Below, piece by piece: positions 34,542 through 43,313 of a stretch of 64,000 nt of DNA. Source of the stretch: an uncultured Winogradskyella sp. (GTDB lineage: Bacteria; Bacteroidota; Bacteroidia; Flavobacteriales; Flavobacteriaceae); assembly GCF_947501905.1 (NCBI RefSeq), contig NZ_CANMXL010000005.1, positions 124,001-188,000 on the forward strand, in the 5' to 3' direction. The notes beneath the pieces are model-generated. The model was not told the origin of the DNA and ran no database searches. It saw only the letters and a list, made by a program, of their open reading frames with translations. A program made the position numbers and the translations under genes. Position 1 is the first letter of the stretch, and each line of letters starts with the position of its first letter.

Positions 34542-35717
34542 CTACTCCTTTACAAATTTGAAGGTTCTTGACTTTTCATTGCTCTTAATTTCTAAGAAAT
34601 AGACGCCACTAGAAAATGCAGAAAGGTCTATACTACTGGTATTTACATCTGTTTTTACTTGCTTAATTAGTTTCCCTTTGACATCAAAAAATTCCAAGTC
34701 AAAGTCTGTATTTAACGTAGTGTCTATATTCAATACAGATTTTACAGGATTAGGGAAAATCTTTAATTCGTTATCAGTAAAAGAATCTGTGGATAATAAC
34801 CTAACTATTTCGGCTTTAGTAGCCGTATAAGCTGCGACTAGCTTTACCATTTCGTGATAATAAGGCATATCTATGGTTGAAAGCCTATCGTTAGAAGAGT
34901 GGTAAAATGGAGTTTGATCGCCCGTTTGCCAAGATTCACCAACTAAAACTGCTCCATAACCTTCATCCCAAAATGGTTTATGATCGCTGGCCGGAGTTCC
35001 AGGATTAACAACAAGTGGAACTAAATTTGGTGCATACGTTGGTTGAAGCACTAACAAATCGTCCTTAATTTGTACTGAGGTACCAATATTGCGCAAATCG
35101 ATATCAAAGTTATTATCGTTAGCTATTTGGTTTTGATAACCCATCATGTCCATGTTAACTACAGCAACAATATTATCGCCATTAGCACTGGCTTCTTCAG
35201 CATAAAAATTAGAACCTCGTAATCCAATTTCTTCTTGATCCCAAAGTGCGTAAACAATAGTATTTTCTGTTTCGTACTGAGATAAAACCCTAGCAATTTC
35301 TAAAACAGCAGACGTTCCTGTGGCATTATCATCGGCACAAAACGTTGCAACAGAATCGTAATGTGCGCAAATTAAATAGATATTATTTGGTGTTACGGTG
35401 CCAGTTTGCGTGGCAATAATATTTCGCCCAATTCCGGCACCGGCATTAAAACTTTGATCGTTAATAGTGATATTATTTAAAGCTTCAAAATGATCTTTAA
35501 TATATTCTGCAGCCAAATCATTATTGCTTTGTACTCTTGTAATAATTGTTGACAATGTGCCATTGATAGACGTTTCTTTTTGGTCAGCCAACTCCTCAAC
35601 TTTTCTTTCTAAGCTATCTGCCCTAATACCATTAACGACATCTTGTACAAATTGTGCATTAGCAAAAAAGGAAGTAAACATTAAAATTAAAAAGGGTGCG
35701 TAGATTCTTTTCATCAT
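34542..35717 (-). CDS. Secreted M28 aminopeptidase with T9SS tail
   Basis: A 391-residue protein with a signal peptide (about 1-21, ending FANAQ). The M28 zinc ligands are visible: His119 in CAHYDS, Asp130 in CADDNATG, Glu162/163 in DQEEIG, Asp190 in VNMDMMGYQ and the final His in SDHKPF. The C-terminus (about 315-391, LKIFPNPVKSVLNI to FKFVKE) is a T9SS type A sorting domain. It should be an extracellular aminopeptidase that feeds amino acids to the cell. It is convergent with the DoxX-like gene, 7 bases apart. Confidence 0.92.
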   Translation of the reverse strand: MMKRIYAPFLILMFTSFFANAQFVQDVVNGIRADSLERKVEELADQKETSINGTLSTIITRVQSNNDLAAEYIKDHFEALNNITINDQSFNAGAGIGRNIIATQTGTVTPNNIYLICAHYDSVATFCADDNATGTSAVLEIARVLSQYETENTIVYALWDQEEIGLRGSNFYAEEASANGDNIVAVVNMDMMGYQNQIANDNNFDIDLRNIGTSVQIKDDLLVLQPTYAPNLVPLVVNPGTPASDHKPFWDEGYGAVLVGESWQTGDQTPFYHSSNDRLSTIDMPYYHEMVKLVAAYTATKAEIVRLLSTDSFTDNELKIFPNPVKSVLNIDTTLNTDFDLEFFDVKGKLIKQVKTDVNTSSIDLSAFSSGVYFLEIKSNEKSRTFKFVKE

Positions 35718-35802
35718 TGCTTTTCTTTGGGATAATTGCTATCAAATATAGTAATAATGTCATGTAGATTTTAAATTTTATTTTGAATATATAAATTTTA
35801 AT

Positions 35803-35816
35803 TCTACATTTGTAGA
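35803..35816 (+). promoter_or_regulatory. BlaI/MecI-type operator overlapping the -7 promoter element
   Basis: TCTACA-TT-TGTAGA has 6-base inverted arms containing the TACA/TGTA core recognised by BlaI/MecI repressors. It covers TACATTTG (35805-35812), a perfect TAnnTTTG box, 23 bases before the blaI-like start codon. A looser copy (TTCTA-N6-TAGAA) follows at about 35821-35836. Autorepression is inferred. Confidence 0.8.
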
Positions 35817-35838
35817 GTTAATTCTAAAAACGTAGAAG

Positions 35839-36204
35839 ATGCAACTTTCAAAAACCGAAGAACAATTAATGCAACATCTCTGGAAGCTAAATAAGGCTTT
35901 TATGAAAGATTTATTAGAGGTTTATCCAGAGCCAAAACCTGCCACTACAACTGTCGCTACACTATTAAAACGTATGATTGACAAAGGTTTTGTTGCCTAT
36001 AAAACGTTTGGGAAATCAAGAGAATATTATCCGCTTGTTAAGAAAGAAGATTATTTTTCTAAGCATGTAAATGGGTTAATTAAAAACTTTTTTAACGATA
36101 GCGCATCACAATTTGCATCGTTCTTTACCACTAAAACAGATTTATCTAAGTCTGAGTTAGAGGCTTTAAAAAAGTTGATTGATAACGAAATAAAGAAAAA
36201 ATAA
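35839..36204 (+). CDS. BlaI/MecI/CopY-family repressor
   Basis: A 121-residue winged-helix repressor. It begins with TKTEEQLMQHLWKLNKAF-like sequence (about 5-22), has the recognition region KPATTTVATLLKRMIDKGFV, and a C-terminal dimerisation helix region ending IDNEIKKK. The family represses target genes as dimers until cleaved by a membrane M56 protease. The next gene, 2 bases downstream, encodes that protease type. No beta-lactamase gene is nearby, so the signal is probably cell-wall or envelope stress of another kind. Confidence 0.9.
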   Translation: MQLSKTEEQLMQHLWKLNKAFMKDLLEVYPEPKPATTTVATLLKRMIDKGFVAYKTFGKSREYYPLVKKEDYFSKHVNGLIKNFFNDSASQFASFFTTKTDLSKSELEALKKLIDNEIKKK

Positions 36205-36206
36205 TC

Positions 36207-39200
36207 ATGGACATCTATCTTTTAAAATCAACAGTCATCCTAGCTATATTTTGGGTGCTCTATGTTTTGTTTTTAGAAAAAGAAAACATGCATCGTTTTA
36301 AGCGTTTTTATTTACTGACCTCAATAGTTGCTGCATTTTGCATTCCGCTTTTGAGCATCACACAATATGTTTATGTAGAACCTATTGATGGTATTAACTT
36401 CAGAAATGAAGCCATTCCTTTCCTTATTAATGATTCGTTACAGGTTACTGAAATTCCATTTTGGACCTTAGAGCGTATACTCTGGTCTGTTTACGGACTA
36501 GGTGTATTTATTTTTGGAATCCGTTTTCTCAGCAACCTATTTAAGATTGTAAAAACTATTCAGGTTAACGAAAAAGAGAAGCAATCTTTCATCACCTTAG
36601 TCTTACTCAAACAATTGATTAACCCACATACGTTTTTCAACTATATCTTTCTAAATAAATCAAAGTTCGAGAGTAATGCCGTACCAAAAGAAGTACTACT
36701 TCACGAAGAGACTCACGCTAAACAAAAACACAGTTTAGATATCTTGTTTATTGAGCTAATACAAGTCGTCTTTTGGTTTCAACCTTTTATTTGGCTGTAT
36801 AAAAAACGTATAAAACTCAATCACGAATTTTTAGCAGATCAAGCTGTAGTTGACAAAGGTTTTGAGTCTGCTAATTATCAAAACACCTTATTATCCTATT
36901 CGTCAAATCAAGACTATAGCTTATCTAATGCTATACATTATTCATCTATCAAAAAACGATTTACAGTTATGAAAACACAAACATCAAAACACAAAAAATG
37001 GCTTTTAAGTCTTCTAATTCTTCCTGTTTTAGGCATTCTATTTTACAGTTTTAGCGAACGTGAGATTGTGGAAATTGAAGTACCATTTGAGGAGATTTCT
37101 GCTCAAACAAATGAAAACGACGGTGTTTCTAAAACTCTTATGAATGAATACATAAGCTTTATAAAAAAGTACAATGAAACTAGAATTATATATGGAGAAG
37201 CTTATGAGCGTGCTATTATTATTTACGACCAATTAATGTCAGATACACAACGTGCTTCTGTTGAGAAATATCCTGAAAGGATAATCCCAAAACCTAATTT
37301 ATCTAAAGTCAATCCAAGAAAACTCACAAACAAACTATATGAAGATTTTAAAGACAGTGATACCTATGCTATTTGGATAGATGGAAAGCATATTCAAAAT
37401 AGCGCTTTAAATAATTATTCTGCAAGTGATTTTGTTCATTACTCAGGTTCAATAGTGCATAAAAATGCCCGTAATAAAAAATTTCCACAGCCTAATCAAT
37501 ACCATTTATATACAAAAGCTGGATTCAAAGCTACATATCAAGATTCGCAATTAAAACGATATAACAAAGCTACTGAGGCATATTCAAATGCTATTAAGAC
37601 TTATTTAAAAGGAAATCAAACAGATAATTCAGAGTTAATAATCCTTAAAGCAAAAGCAGATGATATTTATAAGACGTTTTCAGCCACTGAAATAAAAACA
37701 AATAATATAAGAACCGCTCCTCCAGTTCCTGTTAAAAAGATTTCGCATACCGCAAGAAGTATTAGTATAAAGGTTTTAGATGATGGAAGTTACTTAGTTG
37801 ATGGAAAGAAGGTCAGCAAAAAATCATTAGTAGCAACTGTTAATCAATTACATCAAGATGTTACATCAGAAGTACGTAATAAGATTATCAATATTCATTT
37901 GACATTCGCAGACAAAGAGTCTAACGATGAAGTTTGGTTTATATATAACTCACTACTGGATTATGGCTTCCATCGTTTGGTGACTAAAAATCAAGAAGTT
38001 ATACGTAGTAAAGGGAATACACCTTTTTTGGATAACAAAAATTCTGAAAAACAACAAAAACTACCCACAGTAAAAGAAGTTGCAGAGTTTAATGTTTGGG
38101 CTAAAAAAATAAATAGTGAGACAAAAACTATTTCTGGCAACACGAAGCATCTTCCAATTGTAGATGAAAAGAAATTAATAAAATATGCAGGTATTTATAA
38201 TAGAATGTCAGCACAGCAGAAAAAGAATGCAGAGGAAATGCCATTTCCTGGATTTGAAAACATTAAAGGAGCTGAAACTTCAATTTCTATCTCGCCAAAA
38301 GCAAACCAGCAAAACCTGCCAACAGCTAAAGAAGTTGCAGAATATAATGCTTGGGCTAAAAAGCTTAAAAAAGAAACATTAGCAGCTAAAGAAAACCCTA
38401 AACTAAGCTATCCGATAGTAAAACAAAAAGATTTAATTAGATACATTAGTATTTATAAACGAATGACTCCAAAGCAAAGAGAAAACTCTGCTGAATTGCC
38501 AATTGCTGATGAAGAACTTAAAGCTACTGGTTTAAAATTTCCTCCACCTCCACCTCCAGTAAAGCAAAAAAACCCACCAACAGTTAAGGAAGTAGCAGAT
38601 TATAATGCTTGGGCTAAAAAAATGAATACTCAAATTAGCAAGGCTAAGACAAATAAAAAAGCACCTTATCCAATCATTAAGAAAAAAGACATAGTGCGTT
38701 ATAAATCTATTTATGGGCGTATGACAGAAAAACAACGAACTAATGCAGAAGCTTTTCCAAGTATTCCGCCTCCGCCACCGCCTCCGCCACCAGCTCCAAA
38801 AAAAACTAAAAGCAAAGGTGGACCAAATGCAAATGATATTGTATTTAATGATTATTCACCAATAGATTTAGCTATCGATTTGGCAAAAAAGAACACTACC
38901 TATTACTTAAATAGTAAAAGCATATCAAAAGAAGAGGCTCTAAAACTTTTAAACGCTGATAAAAATGTACATGTGCAAAATATAGAACCTCAATCAGATA
39001 CACCTACAGTTTTAATTTCAAAAAAAATAGTGACTATTAACAATAAAGCTGGCATACCTAAACCAACTTCAAAAAATATTGTTAACCATATAAAAGTGAT
39101 GAATAGGCATGGTGCCAAATTCTACCTCGATAATACAAATATTACTTACAAAGAAGCCCTAAAATATGTGCGTAAAAACAAGAATGCTGATGTTCGTACG

Positions 39201-39545
39201 TCGACTGAATCTAATGTTGTAATCATTAACGTTTCTTTAGTAAATAACTATTTAAAGAAATACAATAGATACCAAGCTTTAAGAAAAGAAAAGCCTCATT
39301 ACATCAATAAAAATAAGACTCAGCAGAAAGAAATGGATGATTTATTTTCTGAGTTAGGTAGTTTATATTTTAGAATGTCTAAAGAAAATAAAGCAAAAGT
39401 AAAAAGACCTACTCCACCAGTTTTACCTTATGTGAAAATCTCTTTAAACGGTAAAACGTATTATAAAAAATCTAAAGACTTAACAAAAGAAGAAAGAGCA
39501 ACTTTACCGCCACCGCCACCTCCGCCATTAAAAAAACATAACTAA
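36207..39545 (+). CDS. M56 (BlaR1-like) membrane metalloprotease with repeated C-terminal region
   Basis: A 1112-residue protein. Helices at about 3-23, 35-53, 90-110 and 265-283 frame a cytoplasmic protease loop with HEETH at 166-170. BlaR1 relatives cleave the cognate repressor on sensing a ligand. Here the periplasmic part is unusually long (about 830 residues) and has no penicillin-binding domain. Instead it carries three tandem units of about 85 residues starting (L/P)PTxKEVAxxNxWAKK, proline runs at about 777-783 and 853-861, and a final PPPPPPPLKKHN tail. The first residues after the last helix are acidic. The sensor function is unknown. It ends 17 bases before a strong terminator. Confidence 0.85.
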   Translation: MDIYLLKSTVILAIFWVLYVLFLEKENMHRFKRFYLLTSIVAAFCIPLLSITQYVYVEPIDGINFRNEAIPFLINDSLQVTEIPFWTLERILWSVYGLGVFIFGIRFLSNLFKIVKTIQVNEKEKQSFITLVLLKQLINPHTFFNYIFLNKSKFESNAVPKEVLLHEETHAKQKHSLDILFIELIQVVFWFQPFIWLYKKRIKLNHEFLADQAVVDKGFESANYQNTLLSYSSNQDYSLSNAIHYSSIKKRFTVMKTQTSKHKKWLLSLLILPVLGILFYSFSEREIVEIEVPFEEISAQTNENDGVSKTLMNEYISFIKKYNETRIIYGEAYERAIIIYDQLMSDTQRASVEKYPERIIPKPNLSKVNPRKLTNKLYEDFKDSDTYAIWIDGKHIQNSALNNYSASDFVHYSGSIVHKNARNKKFPQPNQYHLYTKAGFKATYQDSQLKRYNKATEAYSNAIKTYLKGNQTDNSELIILKAKADDIYKTFSATEIKTNNIRTAPPVPVKKISHTARSISIKVLDDGSYLVDGKKVSKKSLVATVNQLHQDVTSEVRNKIINIHLTFADKESNDEVWFIYNSLLDYGFHRLVTKNQEVIRSKGNTPFLDNKNSEKQQKLPTVKEVAEFNVWAKKINSETKTISGNTKHLPIVDEKKLIKYAGIYNRMSAQQKKNAEEMPFPGFENIKGAETSISISPKANQQNLPTAKEVAEYNAWAKKLKKETLAAKENPKLSYPIVKQKDLIRYISIYKRMTPKQRENSAELPIADEELKATGLKFPPPPPPVKQKNPPTVKEVADYNAWAKKMNTQISKAKTNKKAPYPIIKKKDIVRYKSIYGRMTEKQRTNAEAFPSIPPPPPPPPPAPKKTKSKGGPNANDIVFNDYSPIDLAIDLAKKNTTYYLNSKSISKEEALKLLNADKNVHVQNIEPQSDTPTVLISKKIVTINNKAGIPKPTSKNIVNHIKVMNRHGAKFYLDNTNITYKEALKYVRKNKNADVRTSTESNVVIINVSLVNNYLKKYNRYQALRKEKPHYINKNKTQQKEMDDLFSELGSLYFRMSKENKAKVKRPTPPVLPYVKISLNGKTYYKKSKDLTKEERATLPPPPPPPLKKHN
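38061..38770 (+). repeat. Three in-frame tandem units in the M56 gene
   Basis: Units start near 38061, 38316 and 38574 (spacing 255 and 258 bases). Each encodes PTxKEVAxxNxWAKK, then about 25 variable residues, then a YPIV..K.LI.Y..IY.RM..kQ..N.. block, ending at a proline-rich spacer. The units have diverged, so this is an old protein repeat. A related RM-containing block recurs near the C-terminus. Confidence 0.8.
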
Positions 39546-39561
39546 TAATTAGTATTTAATC

Positions 39562-39591
39562 AAAAAAGACATCGCCTATGATGTCTTTTTT
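39562..39591 (+). terminator. Intrinsic terminator of the BlaI-M56 operon
   Basis: A perfect 12-bp stem (AAAAAAGACATC with GATGTCTTTTTT) and 6-base loop, followed by more T. It lies directly after the M56 stop codon. Confidence 0.9.
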
Positions 39592-39668
39592 TATTTAAAA
39601 CTGTAACAAAACCAAACATTTAGCGTTCTAATAAACCAACAACCATCACAATCAAAAAACAAATCATT

Positions 39669-40769
39669 ATGCTAAAACAATTTTTTATCATCTGCTCAGG
39701 AGCTGACACCAATATTCTTAAAGAATGCTCTATAGGCGAACAAAACAAATATGCTGGTATAGGCGCTACAGTATTTTTTACAGCTGTTATGGCAACTATA
39801 GCTTCTAGTTATGCACTTTACACCGTTTTTGATACATTGTATTCTGCTATCTTTTTTGGATTGATTTGGGGTCTTCTCATTTTTAATTTAGACCGCTATA
39901 TTGTTTCGACAATAAAGAAGAGGGATAATGTTATAGATGAAATTATTCAAGCATCTCCACGAATTTTATTAGCCGTAATTATAGCTATAGTGATTTCAAA
40001 ACCTTTAGAGCTTAAGATTTTTGAAAAAGAAATAAATCAAGTTTTATTAGAGCAAAAAAATGATTTAACGCTTGCTAATCAAAATCAGATTGCTGAGCAA
40101 TTCACACCAAAAATCACAGAATTACAAAATGATATCGTAGCATTTCAGTCCGAAATTGACACTAAAGAAGCCGAAGTCAATGCGCTATACGACACCTATA
40201 TTTCTGAAGCCGAAGGCACAGCAGGCACACAACTCTTAGGCAAAGGCCCTGTTTACAAAGAAAAACGTGAAAAGCATGATGCCGCTTTGGCCGAATTACA
40301 GCAACTAAAAACAGATAACAAAGCAAAAATTGCTAATATAGAATCTGAAATAACTGAATTACAAGCCACTCAAAAAACTAATGTTGCCAACTCACAACCT
40401 GTTATAGACAATTTTGATGGTTTAATGGCTCGTGTCAACGCCTTAGGCGAATTGCCTTGGCTACCTTCATTTTTTATATTCCTATTATTCTTAGCGATAG
40501 AAACATCTCCAATTTTCGCGAAATTATTATCACCAAAAGGCGAGTTTGATTTCCGTTTACAAGACCAAGAAACTACAATTAAGACTTGGACGATGCAAAA
40601 AGTTAATGAACGTAAACTATTATTAAAAACAGACAATGACGTTAATAATAGAGTTTACAATGATATTGCTGATGAGGAAGAAGTTATTAACTACAAGCAC
40701 AAAAAAGCTCGAGAGTTGATGCAACTCCAAGCTGATGCATTTTTTAAAAACCAGAAAGAGGCACTTTAA
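39669..40769 (+). CDS. DUF4407 membrane protein
   Basis: A 366-residue protein with four predicted helices (about 32-50, 56-76, 92-112, 258-280). A long charged coiled-coil region (about 118-250) lies between helices 3 and 4, and a charged C-terminal tail follows. The start MLKQFFIICSGADTNIL and the block FGLIWGLLIFNLDRYIVSTI are typical of the DUF4407 family, common in Bacteroidota. Its function is not known. It is flanked by a terminator upstream and repeat-like DNA downstream, so it is probably a single-gene unit. Confidence 0.85.
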   Translation: MLKQFFIICSGADTNILKECSIGEQNKYAGIGATVFFTAVMATIASSYALYTVFDTLYSAIFFGLIWGLLIFNLDRYIVSTIKKRDNVIDEIIQASPRILLAVIIAIVISKPLELKIFEKEINQVLLEQKNDLTLANQNQIAEQFTPKITELQNDIVAFQSEIDTKEAEVNALYDTYISEAEGTAGTQLLGKGPVYKEKREKHDAALAELQQLKTDNKAKIANIESEITELQATQKTNVANSQPVIDNFDGLMARVNALGELPWLPSFFIFLLFLAIETSPIFAKLLSPKGEFDFRLQDQETTIKTWTMQKVNERKLLLKTDNDVNNRVYNDIADEEEVINYKHKKARELMQLQADAFFKNQKEAL

Positions 40770-40770
40770 C

Positions 40771-40846
40771 TTCTCGATACATTCTGAAACAAGTCCAGAA
40801 CACTCGAAGTGACCACAGAATAAATTGTCAGTTCGAGTAAAACTGC
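40771..40846. repeat. Probable dispersed intergenic repeat remnant
   Basis: The non-coding stretch after the DUF4407 gene starts TTCTCGATACATTC and ends GTTCGAGTAAAA. It includes CACTCGAAGTGACC, wording typical of short dispersed intergenic repeats in Flavobacteriaceae that I recall from other genomes. Only one copy is present in the window, so its repeat status cannot be shown here. Confidence 0.35.
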
Positions 40847-40915
40847 TTTAACATTTTTTTTACTCAAATCTAAGTTTGAATTATATTACTTTTAGGTTGA
40901 ATAAAATTTAAACAG

Positions 40916-41386
40916 ATGAAAAAGTATTTATTTATCCTTGGTGTAGCTTTGGTTACTTACAATTGTATTAGTGTTAGAGCTGATGTAGGTGACGTCACTG
41001 TTGTTGAAAAAACTGACTACAACACTGCAAAATCAGCTATTCTTAAAGTCATGAAAAACCAAGAAGTTGCATGGAACAATGGTGATTTGGAAGGATTTAT
41101 GCAAGGTTATTGGAAAAGTGATTCTCTTAAATTCTATGGCAGTAATGGCTTAACTAAAGGTTGGCAAAATACATTAGACAATTATAAACGTGGTTATCCA
41201 ACAAAAGCGCAAACTGGTACTCTAAACTTTGTAATTAATGATATCTCTAAAATTGAAGGAAACAATTACTGGGTAATGGGAGAGTACCATTTAAAACGTG
41301 ACGTCGGTGATGCTGATGGCGTCTTTATCATCATTTTCAAGCGTATAGACAATGAGTGGAAAATTGTAGCGGATATGTCGTGCTAA
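40916..41386 (+). CDS. Exported NTF2-like (SnoaL/DUF4440) protein
   Basis: A 156-residue protein with a hydrophobic N-terminal signal (about 1-16). Cys17 (VTYNC) could be a non-standard lipobox, since the residues before it (Tyr, Asn) are unusual. The rest is a single NTF2-like domain: VAWNNGDLEGFMQGYWKSD, FYGSNGLTKGWQNTLDNY and IIFKRIDNEWKIVADMSC are standard DUF4440/SnoaL blocks. Function unknown; such domains bind small ligands or act as periplasmic accessory proteins. It is convergent with the small GT2-like gene. Confidence 0.8.
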   Translation: MKKYLFILGVALVTYNCISVRADVGDVTVVEKTDYNTAKSAILKVMKNQEVAWNNGDLEGFMQGYWKSDSLKFYGSNGLTKGWQNTLDNYKRGYPTKAQTGTLNFVINDISKIEGNNYWVMGEYHLKRDVGDADGVFIIIFKRIDNEWKIVADMSC

Positions 41387-41455
41387 TTGATGATACTTAC
41401 TACTAAAACTCTGTTATAGTTTATTAGCAACATTATTCAAATAATCAATTTAATT

Positions 41456-41938
41456 TTATGTTGATGACAGACAAGTATTATCATTTGATTTTTTTGAATC
41501 ATTGTACTTTAGAAAGTCTAAAACAGAAAAGATACTTTTAAACAATGTATATCTCGTAGGTTGTTGTTTTAATTCCTTTTTAAGTTCTATAATGGCGTTT
41601 TTACTATTACAAACCAACTCTATCACTTCATTTATATTATTGCTTTTAACACAATTTGCATCAATAAATCCTATATGCCTTAAATCATAGTTATTATACA
41701 TAAAACGGGCTCCTGCTCTTTTAGCGCTCTCGAGAGAACTTTGTTTTTTAATTTCAACAATCTCAACGTTTATGAGTTTTTCTCTAATCTCTTTGAGCTT
41801 TTCTAATGTTCTATCTTTACTTTGGTTATCAACCAAACACAGTACCAAATCGCCGGAGGGCTTTAGACTTTTTGATATCATTTCAACATTAATTCTTGCT
41901 GCATTGTTGCTAAAAATTATTATAATTCCTATTTTCAT
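41456..41938 (-). CDS. Short, probably inactive GT2-like protein
   Basis: A 160-residue protein resembling only the nucleotide-binding half of a GT-A fold. LCLVDNQSKDRTLEKL matches the FVNDGSKDKTLSVL block of the upstream REC-GT2, and HIGFIDANCVKSNN matches YIGFLDADLSTD. The metal-binding DxD therefore reads DAN here, and the acceptor half is missing. It is 12 bases downstream of the REC-GT2 gene and clearly in its operon. I infer a duplicated, degenerate glycosyltransferase that may bind sugar nucleotide or regulate its partner. A pseudogene is less likely because the frame is intact. Confidence 0.65.
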   Translation of the reverse strand: MKIGIIIIFSNNAARINVEMISKSLKPSGDLVLCLVDNQSKDRTLEKLKEIREKLINVEIVEIKKQSSLESAKRAGARFMYNNYDLRHIGFIDANCVKSNNINEVIELVCNSKNAIIELKKELKQQPTRYTLFKSIFSVLDFLKYNDSKKSNDNTCLSST

Positions 41939-41950
41939 CTTTCTTAATAT

Positions 41951-43138
41951 CTATATGATTTCTAATTCAACTTTGTTTTCATACTTAACATATTCTTTTT
42001 TACTTCTGTATACCCAAGCTATTTGAGCTAACTGAAAAATTATTTTTACTGAGTCTTTCATAGACAATTTAGAACCATCAGCATGTATCCATCTTTTTAA
42101 AGGCTGTTCACACAACATAGACTTAGCTTTTTTAAGACCAAAATGAATAGTCATTCTCTTAAATATTTCTACATCAAAAATCCATTGCGTTACAAATTTT
42201 TTTCCAAACGCGATTTCTATTACATCTTTATGAAAAACCTTGGCACCACACTGTGTATCTTTAAAATCCATTGATAAGATTTTTCTAATAATAAAGTTTA
42301 CAGTCAGGCTTATAATTTTACGCGCAGACTCTTTTGTAATATTTGCTCCCATTCTAGATATACGAGACCCACTTACAATCTTAAAATTTGATGCTTCAAT
42401 AGTTTTAACCAAATCGTCAAAATCTGCTAAATCAGTCGATAAATCGGCATCTAAAAAACCTATATAGTCTAAATCATTTTTCTTAGACATGTGCAACATC
42501 CCTAACCTTACGGCTTCAGCTTTTCCCCCGTTTTGTTCACAATTATAAACTGTAATGTAGTCTTCTCTACCTTTTTGTAACTCTTTAAGAACACTAAGAG
42601 TTTTATCTTTACTTCCATCGTTAACGAAACAAAGGTGATAGCCTGAATTAGTATTTACAAAGTCCAAAAACTCTTTACTTAATAATCGTTCTTCTTCATT
42701 ATAACAAGGAATTACAACACCAACACATCTCTGTTGAATCATTATATTGGAGTCAGCAACAGCCTTACTAACCATTCGAGGTGCACCAATTAAGTTTTTA
42801 ACTCTTACACATATTTCTAAAAGACTTAATGGTTTTTTCATATAATCGTTGACTCCTAAATCAAAAGCTGCAGCAATAGCTTCATCTTTGGTATTACCAG
42901 ACAAAATCATTATTGGTATTTGAGAAGCTCTTTTAACTCTTATATGTTTAATAACTTCAAAACCTGAGATATTTGGCATATTTAAATCTACAATAACCAA
43001 ATTTGGTTTAAACTCATCGTATACCTTTATACCATTAGAAGCATCTGTTTCTATTTTAACTTCATATCCTAGGTTCGTTAATCTTTTTTGTAACGGAAGT
43101 AGGACTAATTGCTGATCGTCTATTGCTAAAATCTTCAT
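41951..43138 (-). CDS. Response-regulator receiver fused to GT2 glycosyltransferase
   Basis: A 395-residue cytoplasmic fusion. Residues 1-118 are a CheY-like receiver: acidic pair Asp7/Asp8, phosphoacceptor Asp51 in IVDLNMP, Ser80 in MILSGN and Lys102 in KKP. Residues 138-370 are a GT2 domain of the dolichyl-phosphate sugar transferase type: VVIPCYNEEERL, FVNDGSKDKT, NGGKAEAVRLGM, the metal motif LDADLSTD (230-232), GSRISRMG, DTQCGAKVF and QWIFDVEIFKR. It has no strong membrane helix. Likely it adds a sugar from a nucleotide sugar to a lipid carrier, with phosphorylation tuning activity. A cluster of LytTR-like boxes lies 58-111 bases upstream, so both expression and activity may follow the phosphorelay encoded at 59.4-63.1 kb. 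Confidence 0.88.
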   Translation of the reverse strand: MKILAIDDQQLVLLPLQKRLTNLGYEVKIETDASNGIKVYDEFKPNLVIVDLNMPNISGFEVIKHIRVKRASQIPIMILSGNTKDEAIAAAFDLGVNDYMKKPLSLLEICVRVKNLIGAPRMVSKAVADSNIMIQQRCVGVVIPCYNEEERLLSKEFLDFVNTNSGYHLCFVNDGSKDKTLSVLKELQKGREDYITVYNCEQNGGKAEAVRLGMLHMSKKNDLDYIGFLDADLSTDLADFDDLVKTIEASNFKIVSGSRISRMGANITKESARKIISLTVNFIIRKILSMDFKDTQCGAKVFHKDVIEIAFGKKFVTQWIFDVEIFKRMTIHFGLKKAKSMLCEQPLKRWIHADGSKLSMKDSVKIIFQLAQIAWVYRSKKEYVKYENKVELEII

Positions 43139-43195
43139 AATAATTTGTTTTAATTACACTCAAAAGTACTTTTATAGCGTCTCCAAAACCTTTAA

Positions 43196-43249
43196 TTTAG
43201 ACCAAAGCACTTTTAAGTATAGACGAACGGTAAAGTGGTGTAGATGATT
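43196..43249 (-). promoter_or_regulatory. LytTR-like boxes upstream of the REC-GT2 operon
   Basis: Read on the top strand: TTTAGACCAAA (43196), TATAGACGAAC (43218) and TGTAGATGATT (43239), spaced 22 and 21 bases. In the leftward gene direction each is an ATTCGTCTACA-like half-site. The proximal copy is 28 bases from a perfect -7 box TACTTTTG (43161-43168, minus strand), which is 23 bases from the start codon. The region is shared with the rightward GT-C gene, which has its own TATATTTA box at 43277-43284. Confidence 0.7.
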
Positions 43250-43313
43250 AAAAATCAACCACCTTTCTTATTTATATATATTTACACTATGGACTAAAAG
43301 AATAAATTTTTTA

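Noticed and set aside
36207-39545. Beta-lactam resistance operon (BlaI/BlaR1)
   Set aside because: No penicillin-binding domain or beta-lactamase gene. Only the repressor and protease halves match.
43196-43249. CRISPR-like repeat array
   Set aside because: The 21-base spacing reflects 11-bp boxes at promoters in pairs or triples. There are no unique spacers of regular size and no cas genes.
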